Both the position numbers and the translations under genes were made by a program. Source: Kitasatospora phosalacinea (GTDB taxonomy: Bacteria > Actinomycetota > Actinomycetes > Streptomycetales > Streptomycetaceae). From it: a DNA stretch of 64,000 nucleotides. Shown here one piece after another: positions 15,871-23,201 of this stretch; positions within the stretch are counted from its first letter, which is position 1; every line of letters begins with the position of its first letter. The stretch lies in contig NZ_BSSA01000031.1 in the NCBI RefSeq assembly GCF_030268885.1, forward strand, positions 1 through 64,000, read 5' to 3'. A model generated the notes under the pieces. The model saw only the letters and a program-made list of their open reading frames with translations. It had not been told where the DNA came from and made no database searches.

Positions 15871-16785
15871 TCAGTCCTCGGCCACCAGGCCGGTGCGCAG
15901 CTTGGCCAGCGTCCGCGACAGCAGCCGGGACACGTGCATCTGCGACAGCCCGAGGCGCTCGCCGATCTGCGACTGGGTGAGGTCCTCGGTGAACCGCATC
16001 GCCAGGATCTGCCGCTCCCGCTCCGGGAGCTGCGCGATCATCGGCTTCAGCGCGACCAGGTTCTCCACCAGCGCGAACCGCCCGTCCACCCGGCCCAGCC
16101 GCTCGGCGGGCTGCTGCCCGTCGCCCTCGCCCGGGGAGGTCAGGTCGAGGGAGCCGGCGGTGTGCGCGTTCGCGGCGGCCAGCCCCTCGATCACCTCCTC
16201 CTCGGTCAGCGAGAGGTACTCGGCGAGGTCGGCGACGGTCGGCTCGTGGTCCAGGGTCTGGGCCAGCGCGTCCTGCGCCTTCGCCAGGTCCAGGCGCAGC
16301 TCCTGCAGCCGGCGCGGCACGTGCACGGACCAGGTGGTGTCCCGGAAGTGGCGCCGTATCTCGCCGACGATGGTGGGCACCGCGTACGTGGTGAACTCGA
16401 CGCCCAGGTTCGGGTCGAACCGGTCGATCGCCTTGATCAGGCCGACCGAGCCGACCTGCAGCAGGTCCTCGTACGGCTCCTTGCTGTGTCCGAAGCGGCG
16501 GATCGCGAACCGGACCAGGGTCAGGTTCAGCTCGATCAGGGTGTTGCGGACGTAGCTGAACTCACGGGTGCCCTCCTCCAGGCCCGCCAGCCGCCGCAGC
16601 AGCACCCGGGTCATCTCGCGGGCGTCGCTCGGCGAGGCGTTCGCCGGGTCGGCGAGCACCTCCGGGTCGAGGCCCGGAACGTCGAGCAGGGACGCGCCCG
16701 CGGGCGCGGGCCGGGCCGCTCCGAGCTGGTCGGAGGGCGCCTCGGTGGTGGCGTTCAGGAGAAGTTCATCAGTGGGCACGGGCAT
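15871..16785 (-). CDS. RNA polymerase sigma factor of the SigB/SigF/SigG group
   Basis: A 304-residue sigma-70 family factor without region 1.1. Region 2 reads EPYEDLLQVGSVGLIKAIDRFDP and EFTTYAVPTIVGEIRRHFRD; region 3 contains VPRRLQELRL; region 4 ends with LTQSQIGERLGLSQMHVSRLLSRTL. This group governs stress and sporulation regulons and is controlled by the neighbouring RsbW/STAS pair. AAGGA precedes the ATG. Its upstream sequence carries a GNNT-N15-GGGTAC element of the kind these factors recognise, so it may be autoregulated. The N-terminal 45 residues are a low-complexity extension. Confidence 0.93.
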   Translation of the reverse strand: MPVPTDELLLNATTEAPSDQLGAARPAPAGASLLDVPGLDPEVLADPANASPSDAREMTRVLLRRLAGLEEGTREFSYVRNTLIELNLTLVRFAIRRFGHSKEPYEDLLQVGSVGLIKAIDRFDPNLGVEFTTYAVPTIVGEIRRHFRDTTWSVHVPRRLQELRLDLAKAQDALAQTLDHEPTVADLAEYLSLTEEEVIEGLAAANAHTAGSLDLTSPGEGDGQQPAERLGRVDGRFALVENLVALKPMIAQLPERERQILAMRFTEDLTQSQIGERLGLSQMHVSRLLSRTLAKLRTGLVAED

Positions 16786-16823
16786 GCCAGTCCTTTCCTC
16801 GTCTCCGGCCGGTCCGTCCCCGG

Positions 16824-16848
16824 GTACCCGGGGTTCCTTCGATCATGC
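16824..16848 (-). promoter_or_regulatory. SigB-type promoter upstream of the sigma factor gene
   Basis: On the minus strand GCAT (16848-16845) and GGGTAC (16829-16824) are 15 bp apart, fitting the Streptomyces SigB consensus GNNT-N14/16-GGGTAY. The predicted start is about 30 nt before the sigma gene's ATG. Confidence 0.6.
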
Positions 16849-16991
16849 AGGATACGACCGTGAAGGTTGAGTGAAGGAAATGTGACGATTTTCGAACCGA
16901 TCGGACGTGCATGCGGTCCGGCGGGCGGGGCAGGCGGCCCACCGACGCGGACCGCGCCCGGCGGCCGCACTCCGGCGAAGGAGGGAACACC

Positions 16992-17366
16992 ATGGGCCGG
17001 ATCGAGGAGTCCATCGAGATCGACGCGCCGATCGGCACGGTCTACCGCGAGTGGACCGACACCGAGTCGCTGCCCGCGTGCATGCGCGGCGGGGCGGGAC
17101 GCGGCGCCACCGCGACCGAGGTGCTGCCGCCCGACCGGATCGCCTGGAGCGGCGGCCCCGAGCTGCCCGGACACTCCGGAGTCGTCACCTTCCACCGCGT
17201 CACCGACCACAGCACCCGGCTGATGCTCCAGCTCGACACCGAACCGCACGGGCTGTGGGGCCACCTGGTCGAGGGGCTCGGCTTCACCGACCGCAAGGTC
17301 ATCGACGACCTCGCCGCCTTCAAGGCGCGGGTCGAGGAGCACCAGCAGCACCACCAGGCCGCCTGA
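16992..17366 (+). CDS. SRPBCC-fold (START-like) protein
   Basis: A 124-residue small-ligand-binding helix-grip protein. The N-terminus IEESIEIDAPIGTVYREWTD is the classic polyketide_cyc/SRPBCC start, and the C-terminus ends in a helix (DRKVIDDLAAFKARVEEH). AAGGAGG lies 6 nt before the ATG. The ligand is unknown; relatives commonly sit in stress or cell-envelope regulons, consistent with the sigma factor next door. Confidence 0.85.
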   Translation: MGRIEESIEIDAPIGTVYREWTDTESLPACMRGGAGRGATATEVLPPDRIAWSGGPELPGHSGVVTFHRVTDHSTRLMLQLDTEPHGLWGHLVEGLGFTDRKVIDDLAAFKARVEEHQQHHQAA

Positions 17367-17421
17367 GCCGGCCCGCTTCGTTCGTCCCAGCAGCCCGCGA
17401 GAAACGGAAGGGAGCACCGCC

Positions 17422-17817
17422 ATGGGCCCCGTCACCGAGCGGATCACCCTGCACCTGCTCGCCCCCGACGGCGCCGCCGTCCACCTCGAGACCGTCTGGC
17501 GCTACCGACCCGACGACCCGTACGCGGTCAGCCTCGACTTCGGCCCGCGCGCCGCCGGGGCGGGCTGGGTGCTGTCCCGGGAGATGCTGCTCGCCGCGCT
17601 GCACGGGCCGGTCGGCGAGGGCGACCTGCACTTCGCGCCCGTCGACGACGGACTGCTCTGCCTGGTGCTCGGCGGCGCCGGCGGCTCGGTGGTGCTCACC
17701 GTGGACTGCGCCGCGATCGCGGCCTTCCTCGCCGTCACCCTCGAACTGGTGCCGCTGGGTAGCGAGTCCGAGCGGATCGACTGGGAGGGCGAGCTGGCCG
17801 GGCTGCTGTCGGCCTGA
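17422..17817 (+). CDS. SsgA-like protein (SALP), sporulation/cell division
   Basis: A 131-residue SALP, a family confined to morphologically complex actinomycetes, where members steer septum placement and peptidoglycan remodelling. The pattern WRYRPDDPYAVSLDF, then WVLSREMLLAALHGPVGEGD, then AAIAAFLAVTLELVPLGSE matches the family throughout its usual length. AAGGGAG lies 7 nt before the ATG. It is 55 bp downstream of the SRPBCC gene and probably cotranscribed. The subtype (SsgA to SsgG) cannot be fixed from sequence here. Confidence 0.9.
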   Translation: MGPVTERITLHLLAPDGAAVHLETVWRYRPDDPYAVSLDFGPRAAGAGWVLSREMLLAALHGPVGEGDLHFAPVDDGLLCLVLGGAGGSVVLTVDCAAIAAFLAVTLELVPLGSESERIDWEGELAGLLSA

Positions 17818-17823
17818 GCGGCC

Positions 17824-17846
17824 CGGGCCCGCGCGGAGCGGGCCCG
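17824..17846. terminator. Hairpin terminator after the SALP gene
   Basis: A perfect 9-bp stem (CGGGCCCGC and complement) with a GCGGA loop lies between convergent genes. Confidence 0.65.
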
Positions 17847-17855
17847 AGGGGCGGT

Positions 17856-18212
17856 TCAGCGGCGGGCCAGCCGCCGTTCGCCGCCCGCGCCGGTGGCGTA
17901 GTCGAGGTGGTAGTGCGCGAAGACCTCGGGCTCCTGCTCGGCGGCGAGCACGTCGTCGATGCCGATGGACGGTGCGTTCTTCACGTCGTTGCGGTTGAAC
18001 GGCACCCGCAGGTAGCCGGGACCGGCCACCGCGTCCGCGATCGGCACGAACACCAGGCGGTGCCGGCCGAGCATGCCGACCGTGACGGTGGCGAAGGACG
18101 GCAGGTCGGTGGCGGTGTCGACGTAGACGTTCTCCAGGCTGCCGATCTTCTTGCCGTCCTGGTCGACCACGTCGTGGTTGCGCCACTCCCGGATGTCGGC
18201 GATCTCGATCAT
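17856..18212 (-). CDS. PRC-barrel domain protein
   Basis: A 118-residue protein with one PRC-barrel (DIREWRNHDVVDQDGKKIGSLENVYVDTATDLPSFATV), an RNA- or protein-binding beta barrel shared with RimM and photosynthetic reaction centre H. The C-terminal region (YHLDYATG) is variable. Its ATG overlaps the stop of the marR gene (ATGA), so it is translationally coupled to it. Stand-alone PRC-barrel proteins in Streptomyces often belong to general stress regulons; no direct role is known. Confidence 0.85.
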   Translation of the reverse strand: MIEIADIREWRNHDVVDQDGKKIGSLENVYVDTATDLPSFATVTVGMLGRHRLVFVPIADAVAGPGYLRVPFNRNDVKNAPSIGIDDVLAAEQEPEVFAHYHLDYATGAGGERRLARR

Positions 18213-18802
18213 TCACGGCCTCCGTGGGCTGGGCTCGGACCCTGTGCGTCCCCGTCCGTTCCATGCTCACCGACGGCGGCGGAGCGCGCTTCCCGGACGG
18301 GCGGCCAGACGTCCGGGGGCGGGGCGGACGGCGTCGGAGCGGTGCTCGGGGCGGTGGGAGGCGTGCCGGGAGGCGTGGCGGGCGTCGGCGCGGGGAGCAG
18401 CAGGGCGCAGAGCTCGTCGAGCAGCTCGGCGGCCCGCCGGGCCTGCGCGGGGTCGGGCAGGGCCCGGGCGAGCAGCGGTTCGGCGGGGCGGGCGGCCCGG
18501 GCGCGGACGTAGCCGCGGGCGAGCGCCGAGACGGACAGCAGGGTGCGGCGCCCGTCGGCCGGGTCGGGGGCGGCCTCCAGCAGGCCGCGTTCGCGCAGGC
18601 GGGCGACGGAGGTGGAGACGTGGCTCTGGGCGAAGCCGGTGCGCACCCGGATGTCCTGCACCGAGCTGCCGGGGTGCTGGTACACGTCGGAGACCACCGC
18701 GATCTCGCCCGGGCTGAGGGTCTCCGAGGCGTGGTCGGTGACCATCGCCCGGCCGAGTTCGGTGAGCCGCTTGCCCAGTCGCAGAAGCCGTACGCCGTCC
18801 AT
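18209..18802 (-). CDS. MarR-family transcriptional regulator
   Basis: A 197-residue winged-helix regulator: SPGEIAVVSDVYQHPGSSVQDIRVRTG, the recognition helix FAQSHVSTSVARLRERGLL, then the wing (APDPADGRRTLLSVS). The C-terminal 60 residues are Pro/Ala/Thr-rich and unlike typical MarR proteins (about 150 residues). I start at the ATG at 18802; an upstream ATG at 18832 is possible. The divergent promoter region carries five 14-bp-spaced GATGYATC copies, a strong candidate for its operator. Confidence 0.85.
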   Translation of the reverse strand: MDGVRLLRLGKRLTELGRAMVTDHASETLSPGEIAVVSDVYQHPGSSVQDIRVRTGFAQSHVSTSVARLRERGLLEAAPDPADGRRTLLSVSALARGYVRARAARPAEPLLARALPDPAQARRAAELLDELCALLLPAPTPATPPGTPPTAPSTAPTPSAPPPDVWPPVREARSAAVGEHGTDGDAQGPSPAHGGRE

Positions 18803-18844
18803 GGCGGACAGGCTACCGCCCCGCCCGCCCACTGCATCGGCGAA

Positions 18845-18908
18845 GATGTATCACCGGAGATGCATCACCGAGGATGCATCTTCCAAGATGTATCTGTGGC
18901 GATGTAGT
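18845..18908. promoter_or_regulatory. Five-copy 14-bp-periodic GATGYATC operator array
   Basis: GATGTATC, GATGCATC, GATGCATC, GATGTATC and a degenerate GATGTAGT start at 18845, 18859, 18873, 18887 and 18901, each exactly 14 bp apart. GATGCATC is a perfect 8-bp palindrome. The array fills the marR/methyltransferase divergent gap and reaches to within 8 bp of the methyltransferase ATG. It is probably bound by the adjacent MarR protein (inference). Confidence 0.75.
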
Positions 18909-18916
18909 TTGGCGGC

Positions 18917-19765
18917 ATGACGACCAACGAGCCCGCCGGCTCCGACCCCGGCGCGCACCGCGCCGCCCAGCTGAGCCCCGTCTCCCGCACCGCGCTCTCG
19001 GTGGCCCGGGTGCGCGCCTACGAGAGCAGCCGGCCGGAGCCGCTGTTCACCGACCCCTACGCCCTGGCGTTCATCGAAGCCTCCGGCACCCCGCTGCCCA
19101 CCGCGGGCCCGGCCGGGCCGCTCGCCCGGCTGCTGGTCGCCCGGGGCGTCATGCGCACCCGCTTCTACGACGACCGGCTGCTCGCCCTCGGCCCCCGCCA
19201 GGTCGTGCTGCTCGCCGCCGGGCTCGACACCCGCGCCCACCGGCTGGCCTGGCCGTCCGGCACCCGGCTGTTCGAGATCGACCTGCCCGCCGTCCTCGAC
19301 TTCAAGCAGGGGGTCCTCGACGAGCAGGTGGCCGAGGCGGCCTGCGAGCGCACCGCGCTGCCCGCCGACCTGGCCGACCCCGACTGGACGGACCGGCTGC
19401 TGGCCGCCGGGTTCGACCCCGCGCGGCCCACCGACTGGCTGGCCGAGGGGCTGCTGGTCTACCTCGACGCGGACCAGGCCGCCGGGCTCCTCACCGCCGT
19501 CGGCGGCCTGTCCGCACCCGGCAGCCGCCTGCTGACCGAGCAGGGCCGCGACCTGTCCGAGGTCCCGGCCGAGGCGGGACTCACCGAGATGACCGCCCTG
19601 TGGCGCGGCGGCCTCGGCTCCGGCACCGCCGACTGGCTGGACGCGCACGGCTGGCGGACCCACTTCACCGCGATCGACGCCTTCGCCGCGAGCCTCGGAC
19701 GCGAACTCCCGCCCGTCGGGGGCTTCGACGGCGCGGGCTTCCTGGAGGCCCACCGCCCGGCCTGA
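18917..19765 (+). CDS. Class I SAM-dependent methyltransferase (LCMT/TIGR00027 type)
   Basis: A 282-residue methyltransferase of the leucine-carboxyl-methyltransferase-like family common in actinobacteria. Signatures are FTDPYALAFIE, RTRFYDDRLLALG, QVVLLAAGLDTRAHRL (SAM loop), LFEIDLPAVLDFKQ, and WLAEGLLVYLD. Typical targets are O-methylations in secondary metabolism, but the substrate is unknown. The TAGTTT hexamer 6 nt upstream of the ATG suggests a leaderless transcript starting within or at the end of the GATGYATC array. Confidence 0.9.
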   Translation: MTTNEPAGSDPGAHRAAQLSPVSRTALSVARVRAYESSRPEPLFTDPYALAFIEASGTPLPTAGPAGPLARLLVARGVMRTRFYDDRLLALGPRQVVLLAAGLDTRAHRLAWPSGTRLFEIDLPAVLDFKQGVLDEQVAEAACERTALPADLADPDWTDRLLAAGFDPARPTDWLAEGLLVYLDADQAAGLLTAVGGLSAPGSRLLTEQGRDLSEVPAEAGLTEMTALWRGGLGSGTADWLDAHGWRTHFTAIDAFAASLGRELPPVGGFDGAGFLEAHRPA

Positions 19766-19873
19766 ACCGCCGCACCGACGCCCGGTCCGGCGGTCCGGGC
19801 CGCCGGACCGGCCGTCGTGCCGGGCGCTCCCGCAGGCCGTCGAACCGTCCGAACCACTCTGCCGCACAAGCAC

Positions 19874-19910
19874 GTTCACCGCCGACCGGAAGAACCGGCC
19901 GACGGTGAAC
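19874..19910. terminator. Hairpin terminator between methyltransferase and GH5 genes
   Basis: A 16-bp stem with two mismatches (GTTCACCGCCGACCGG against its partner) and a 5-nt AAGAA loop lies between the convergent genes. Confidence 0.65.
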
Positions 19911-19941
19911 GGGTGTTGTGCAGGACGTGGTGCGGGGTCGG

Positions 19942-21786
19942 TCAGGAGGTCGCGGTGCACACCGCCGTCGCGGTCGCCGACGCCGAGGCGTCGGTCCGGG
20001 TCGCCTGGACGCCGAACGAGGTGGACGCCGCCGGAGCCAGCGCCCCGTTGTAGGACAGGCTCGTCGCGGTGACGGTCTGCCCGCTGCGGGTCACGTTCGC
20101 GCCCCAACCCCCGCTGATCTGCAGGCTGGTGGGCCACGTCCAGGAGACCTGCCAGCCCTTGGTGGCCGCGGTGCCGGTGTTGGTGACGGTCACCGTCGCG
20201 GTCAGGCCGCTGCCCCAGTCGTTCAGGCTGATCGTCGCCGAGCACCCGGAGCCGGTGCCGGTGCCGCCGGTCGCGGTGGTCGCCGTCACCGCCGCCGAGG
20301 CGGCCGACACGTTGCCCGCCGCGTCCTTCGCCCGGACGGTGTAGCTGTACGCCGTCGCCGCGCTCAACCCGCTGTCGGTGTAGGAGGTTCCGGTCGGCGA
20401 ACCGACCTTCGCCCCGTTGCGGTACACGTCGTAGCCGGTGACCGCGGTGTTGTCGGTGGACGCCGTCCAGGACAGCGAGACGCTGCTCGCCGTGGTGCCG
20501 GAGACGGTCAACCCGCCCGGCACGGAAGGCGCCTGGACGTCGCCGGTGCCGGTGCCGCCGGAGGAGCCGAAGCCCGGGGCCTTGACCGAGGCCAGGTAGC
20601 CGTCCTTGACCGTGTTGACCGTGGTCCAGTCGTCGTTCAGGATGCCGCCGGTGTCACCGGAGTTGGGGTTCCACGACCAGAACGTCCACTGGAAGGAGTC
20701 CGCCCCGTACGTCGCGGTCGGCCGCAGGTACTGCACCAGGGCCTTCAACCAGGCCTGGTCGGTGGTCGACTGGAGCGTGGTGCCGAACTCGCCGACCCAC
20801 ACCGGGGCGATGTTCTGGTTGAACAGGTAACCCCAGTTCTTGTCCCACACGCCCGGCATGTTCGACGGGAAGCTCGGGTCGGAGAACCAGGTCTGTTGCG
20901 CCACGCTGGTGGCGTAGTCGTGCGCGGAGTACACCACCCGGTTGGGGACGCTCAGTTGGACCGGGTACTGCCCCGCGCCCTGCAGGTTGCCGCCCCACCA
21001 GTACGAGCTGCCGTTGAAGCTCTGCACGCCCTCGACGAAGATCAGCAGCTTCGAGTTGGCCGACAGCACCGCCTCGCCGCCGCGCTGGGCGGCCAGCCGC
21101 CAGTCGGTGGAGGTGTCGCCGCAGCCCCAACAGGCCGGGTCGTGCGGCTCGTTGTGCAGGTCGATGCCGACCACGGCGGAGTTGCCCGCGTACCGGGCGG
21201 CGATCGTCTTCAGGTTCGCCAGCCAGGTCGACTCCGGCACCGAGGCGGTGTACCAGAGCGCCGACTGCCCGCCGGAGTCCGGGCGGTGGCGGTCCAGGAT
21301 GACCTTCATGCCGATGCTGCCCGCGTAGTTGACCAGCTTGTCCATCACGCCGAGCGAGTTCAGGCCGACCAGGTCGGCGTTCATCCCGCTGGAGGTGTTG
21401 ATGCTGGTCGGGGTGGTGCCCTTGAAGATGTCGTCGCTGTACGGCAGCCGGATGGTGTTGTAGCCCAGCGACTTCATCTGGTCGATCATCGACTTGTAGT
21501 CGCGGCTCCACAGGCCGTGGGGCACGTAGTTGGAGGTCTCGAAGCCGAACCAGTTGATGCCCGCGATCCGCACCGGGGTCCCGGCCTCGTCCAGGATCTG
21601 CCGACCGCTGGTGTGCCAGTACCCGGCCCCCGCGGTGGCGGCGGCCGCGGCGGTGGTGGTCGTACCGGTGGCGGCCTGGGCCGCGGGGACCGCCGGGGCG
21701 GTCAGGGTGGTGACGAGTGCGGCGGCCAGGGCCGCCGCGCAGCCCGCCAGTCGGCGCGTCAGGCGCCGGCGCAGCTGGAGGTGCAT
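19942..21786 (-). CDS. Secreted GH5 endo-beta-1,4-glucanase with Fn3 and CBM2
   Basis: A 614-residue cellulase. Residues 1-39 are a signal peptide (possibly Tat/Sec, Arg-rich start). The GH5 domain (about 55-390) carries the acid/base Glu213 in DLHNEPHDP and the nucleophile Glu333 in VWVGEFGTT. A Gly/Thr linker leads to an Fn3 domain (about 405-495: PGGLTVSGTTASSVSLSWTA) and a C-terminal family 2 cellulose-binding module (CSATISLNDWGSGLTATVTV and WPTSLQISGGWGANV). Two CebR boxes lie upstream, so expression should respond to cellobiose. The pfkB gene is divergent. Confidence 0.95.
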   Translation of the reverse strand: MHLQLRRRLTRRLAGCAAALAAALVTTLTAPAVPAAQAATGTTTTAAAAATAGAGYWHTSGRQILDEAGTPVRIAGINWFGFETSNYVPHGLWSRDYKSMIDQMKSLGYNTIRLPYSDDIFKGTTPTSINTSSGMNADLVGLNSLGVMDKLVNYAGSIGMKVILDRHRPDSGGQSALWYTASVPESTWLANLKTIAARYAGNSAVVGIDLHNEPHDPACWGCGDTSTDWRLAAQRGGEAVLSANSKLLIFVEGVQSFNGSSYWWGGNLQGAGQYPVQLSVPNRVVYSAHDYATSVAQQTWFSDPSFPSNMPGVWDKNWGYLFNQNIAPVWVGEFGTTLQSTTDQAWLKALVQYLRPTATYGADSFQWTFWSWNPNSGDTGGILNDDWTTVNTVKDGYLASVKAPGFGSSGGTGTGDVQAPSVPGGLTVSGTTASSVSLSWTASTDNTAVTGYDVYRNGAKVGSPTGTSYTDSGLSAATAYSYTVRAKDAAGNVSAASAAVTATTATGGTGTGSGCSATISLNDWGSGLTATVTVTNTGTAATKGWQVSWTWPTSLQISGGWGANVTRSGQTVTATSLSYNGALAPAASTSFGVQATRTDASASATATAVCTATS

Positions 21787-21896
21787 GGGTCTCGTTCCTC
21801 TCTGGACGCGTGGGGGGCGTCCGGTGGGGGTGGGGTGGTCCGAGACGTTCGTGGTGCCGGGGAGGATGGGACAGGACGGTCGTGTGGCGAGGCTTT

Positions 21897-21910
21897 CGGG
21901 AGCGCTCCCA
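21897..21910. promoter_or_regulatory. CebR box 1
   Basis: CGGGAGCGCTCCCA differs in one base from the established Streptomyces CebR operator TGGGAGCGCTCCCA. It lies in the GH5 leader, downstream of the likely promoter. Confidence 0.8.
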
Positions 21911-21959
21911 CTGGCAGCCCTCGCGGGCCTGCCATATGAAGCCAGACGGTCCGAGGGGT

Positions 21960-21985
21960 CGTCAAGAGTTCTGGGAGCGCTCCCA
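21960..21985 (-). promoter_or_regulatory. CebR box 2 and GH5 promoter -35
   Basis: A perfect 14-bp CebR palindrome TGGGAGCGCTCCCA occupies 21972-21985. Immediately downstream on the minus strand is TTGACG (21965-21960), a likely -35. CebR represses cellulose genes until cello-oligosaccharides bind it; two boxes bracketing the promoter suggest tight control. Confidence 0.85.
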
Positions 21986-22150
21986 CTCGATCGGGGCCGC
22001 CCGACCGGCCGCGCTGAAACGTACATCGGGTGGGCACCGGCCGGGCATCGGCCGGAAGGAGCACCGCGGCGGTGACCCGGCCGACGTCCCGCGCGTTGAC
22101 CACGGGCGGGCCGCGATGATGGAGTCCGGACCGCCGGATGTGCGTTCTCC

Positions 22151-22180
22151 CTGTTGAGAGCCGTTGAGAGCTGTTGAGAG
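22151..22180. repeat. Three tandem 10-bp CYGTTGAGAG repeats before pfkB
   Basis: CTGTTGAGAG, CCGTTGAGAG and CTGTTGAGAG are contiguous and end 10 bp before the pfkB ATG. Each contains a weak GAGAG ribosome-site-like core, so the array may affect translation initiation. Confidence 0.7.
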
Positions 22181-22190
22181 GTTGGTTGCG

Positions 22191-23129
22191 ATGGCGGGTC
22201 GGCAGATCACCGTGGTCGGGGAGTGCGTCGCCGACTCCTTCGTCGAACGCGACGGGGCCCGGCCGGGCGAACTCGCGCTGCGGGTGCTGCCCGGCGGCGG
22301 CCCGGCGAACACCGCGGTCGCGCTGGCCCGGCTGGGCACGCCCACCCGGTTCGTCGGCCGGATCTCGGCCGACCCGTTCGGCGCGCTCTTCCGCACCCAC
22401 CTGACCGGCTCCGGCGTCGACCTGACGGCCACCGTCGCGGCCGCCGAACCCAGCACCCTCGCCTTGGCCGCGCTCGACGGCGACGGCCGCGCCACGTACT
22501 CCTTCCACGCCGAGGGCACCGCCGACTGGCAGTGGACCCGCGAGGAACTGGCCGCCGCCCGCCACGACGGATCGGTCTGCCTGCACACCGGCTCGCTCGC
22601 CCTGGTGCGCGGACCCGGCGGCCCGCGGATCGAGGGCCTGCTCGCCGAAGCCCGCCCGTACGCCACCGTGTCGATCGACCCCAACGTCCGCACCCTGCTG
22701 GTCGCCCCCGACGCCTACCGGCAGCGCCTCGACCGCTGGTGCGAACTGGCCGACCTGCTGCGCCTGAGCGAGGACGACCTGGAGGTCCTGCTGCCCGGCG
22801 CCACCCCCGAGGACGCCTGCGACCGCTGGCACGAGGCGGGCGCCCGGCTGGTCGTCGTGACGCTCGCCGAACGCGGCGCGCTCGCCTCGCTGGACGGCCG
22901 CCGCGTCCGGGTCGCCGCGCCCGTGACGCCGGTGGTCGACACCGTCGGCGCGGGCGACTCCTTCACCGCCGGGCTGCTGCACTCCCTCGCCGTCCAGGAC
23001 CACCTCGGTGGCCGCCTCGACTCCCTCACCCCCGACGGCCTGGAACGCGCCTGCGCCTTCGCCGCCCGCGTCGCGGCCCGCACGGTCGCCGTGCCCGGCG
23101 CCAACCCGCCCTGGGCGGACGACCTCTGA
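22191..23129 (+). CDS. PfkB-family carbohydrate kinase (fructokinase-like)
   Basis: A 312-residue ribokinase-fold sugar kinase. The N-terminal motif LPGGGPANTAVALARLG and the C-terminal signature PVVDTVGAGDSFTAGLLHSL, with the catalytic Asp in GAGD, are intact. The substrate is likely fructose or a related sugar, not certain. The ATG at 22191 follows three GTTGAGAG repeats rather than a strong ribosome site. It is divergent from the CebR-boxed cellulase gene, and the CebR boxes are within 300 bp, so coordinated control is possible. Confidence 0.88.
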   Translation: MAGRQITVVGECVADSFVERDGARPGELALRVLPGGGPANTAVALARLGTPTRFVGRISADPFGALFRTHLTGSGVDLTATVAAAEPSTLALAALDGDGRATYSFHAEGTADWQWTREELAAARHDGSVCLHTGSLALVRGPGGPRIEGLLAEARPYATVSIDPNVRTLLVAPDAYRQRLDRWCELADLLRLSEDDLEVLLPGATPEDACDRWHEAGARLVVVTLAERGALASLDGRRVRVAAPVTPVVDTVGAGDSFTAGLLHSLAVQDHLGGRLDSLTPDGLERACAFAARVAARTVAVPGANPPWADDL

Positions 23130-23182
23130 GCCCGCGGGAGCGCCGCAGCCCGCGGGAGCGCCGCAGCCCGCGGGAGCGCCGG
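23129..23182. repeat. Three tandem 18-bp repeats after pfkB
   Basis: AGCCCGCGGGAGCGCCGC occurs three times head-to-tail (the last ends in G), beginning in the pfkB stop codon. Each unit contains the palindrome CCCGCGGG. It fills most of the gap to the convergent GlmU-like gene and may act as a transcription end or REP-like structure. Confidence 0.8.
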
Positions 23183-23201
23183 AGCCCCGCCCCGGGCGCC
23201 G

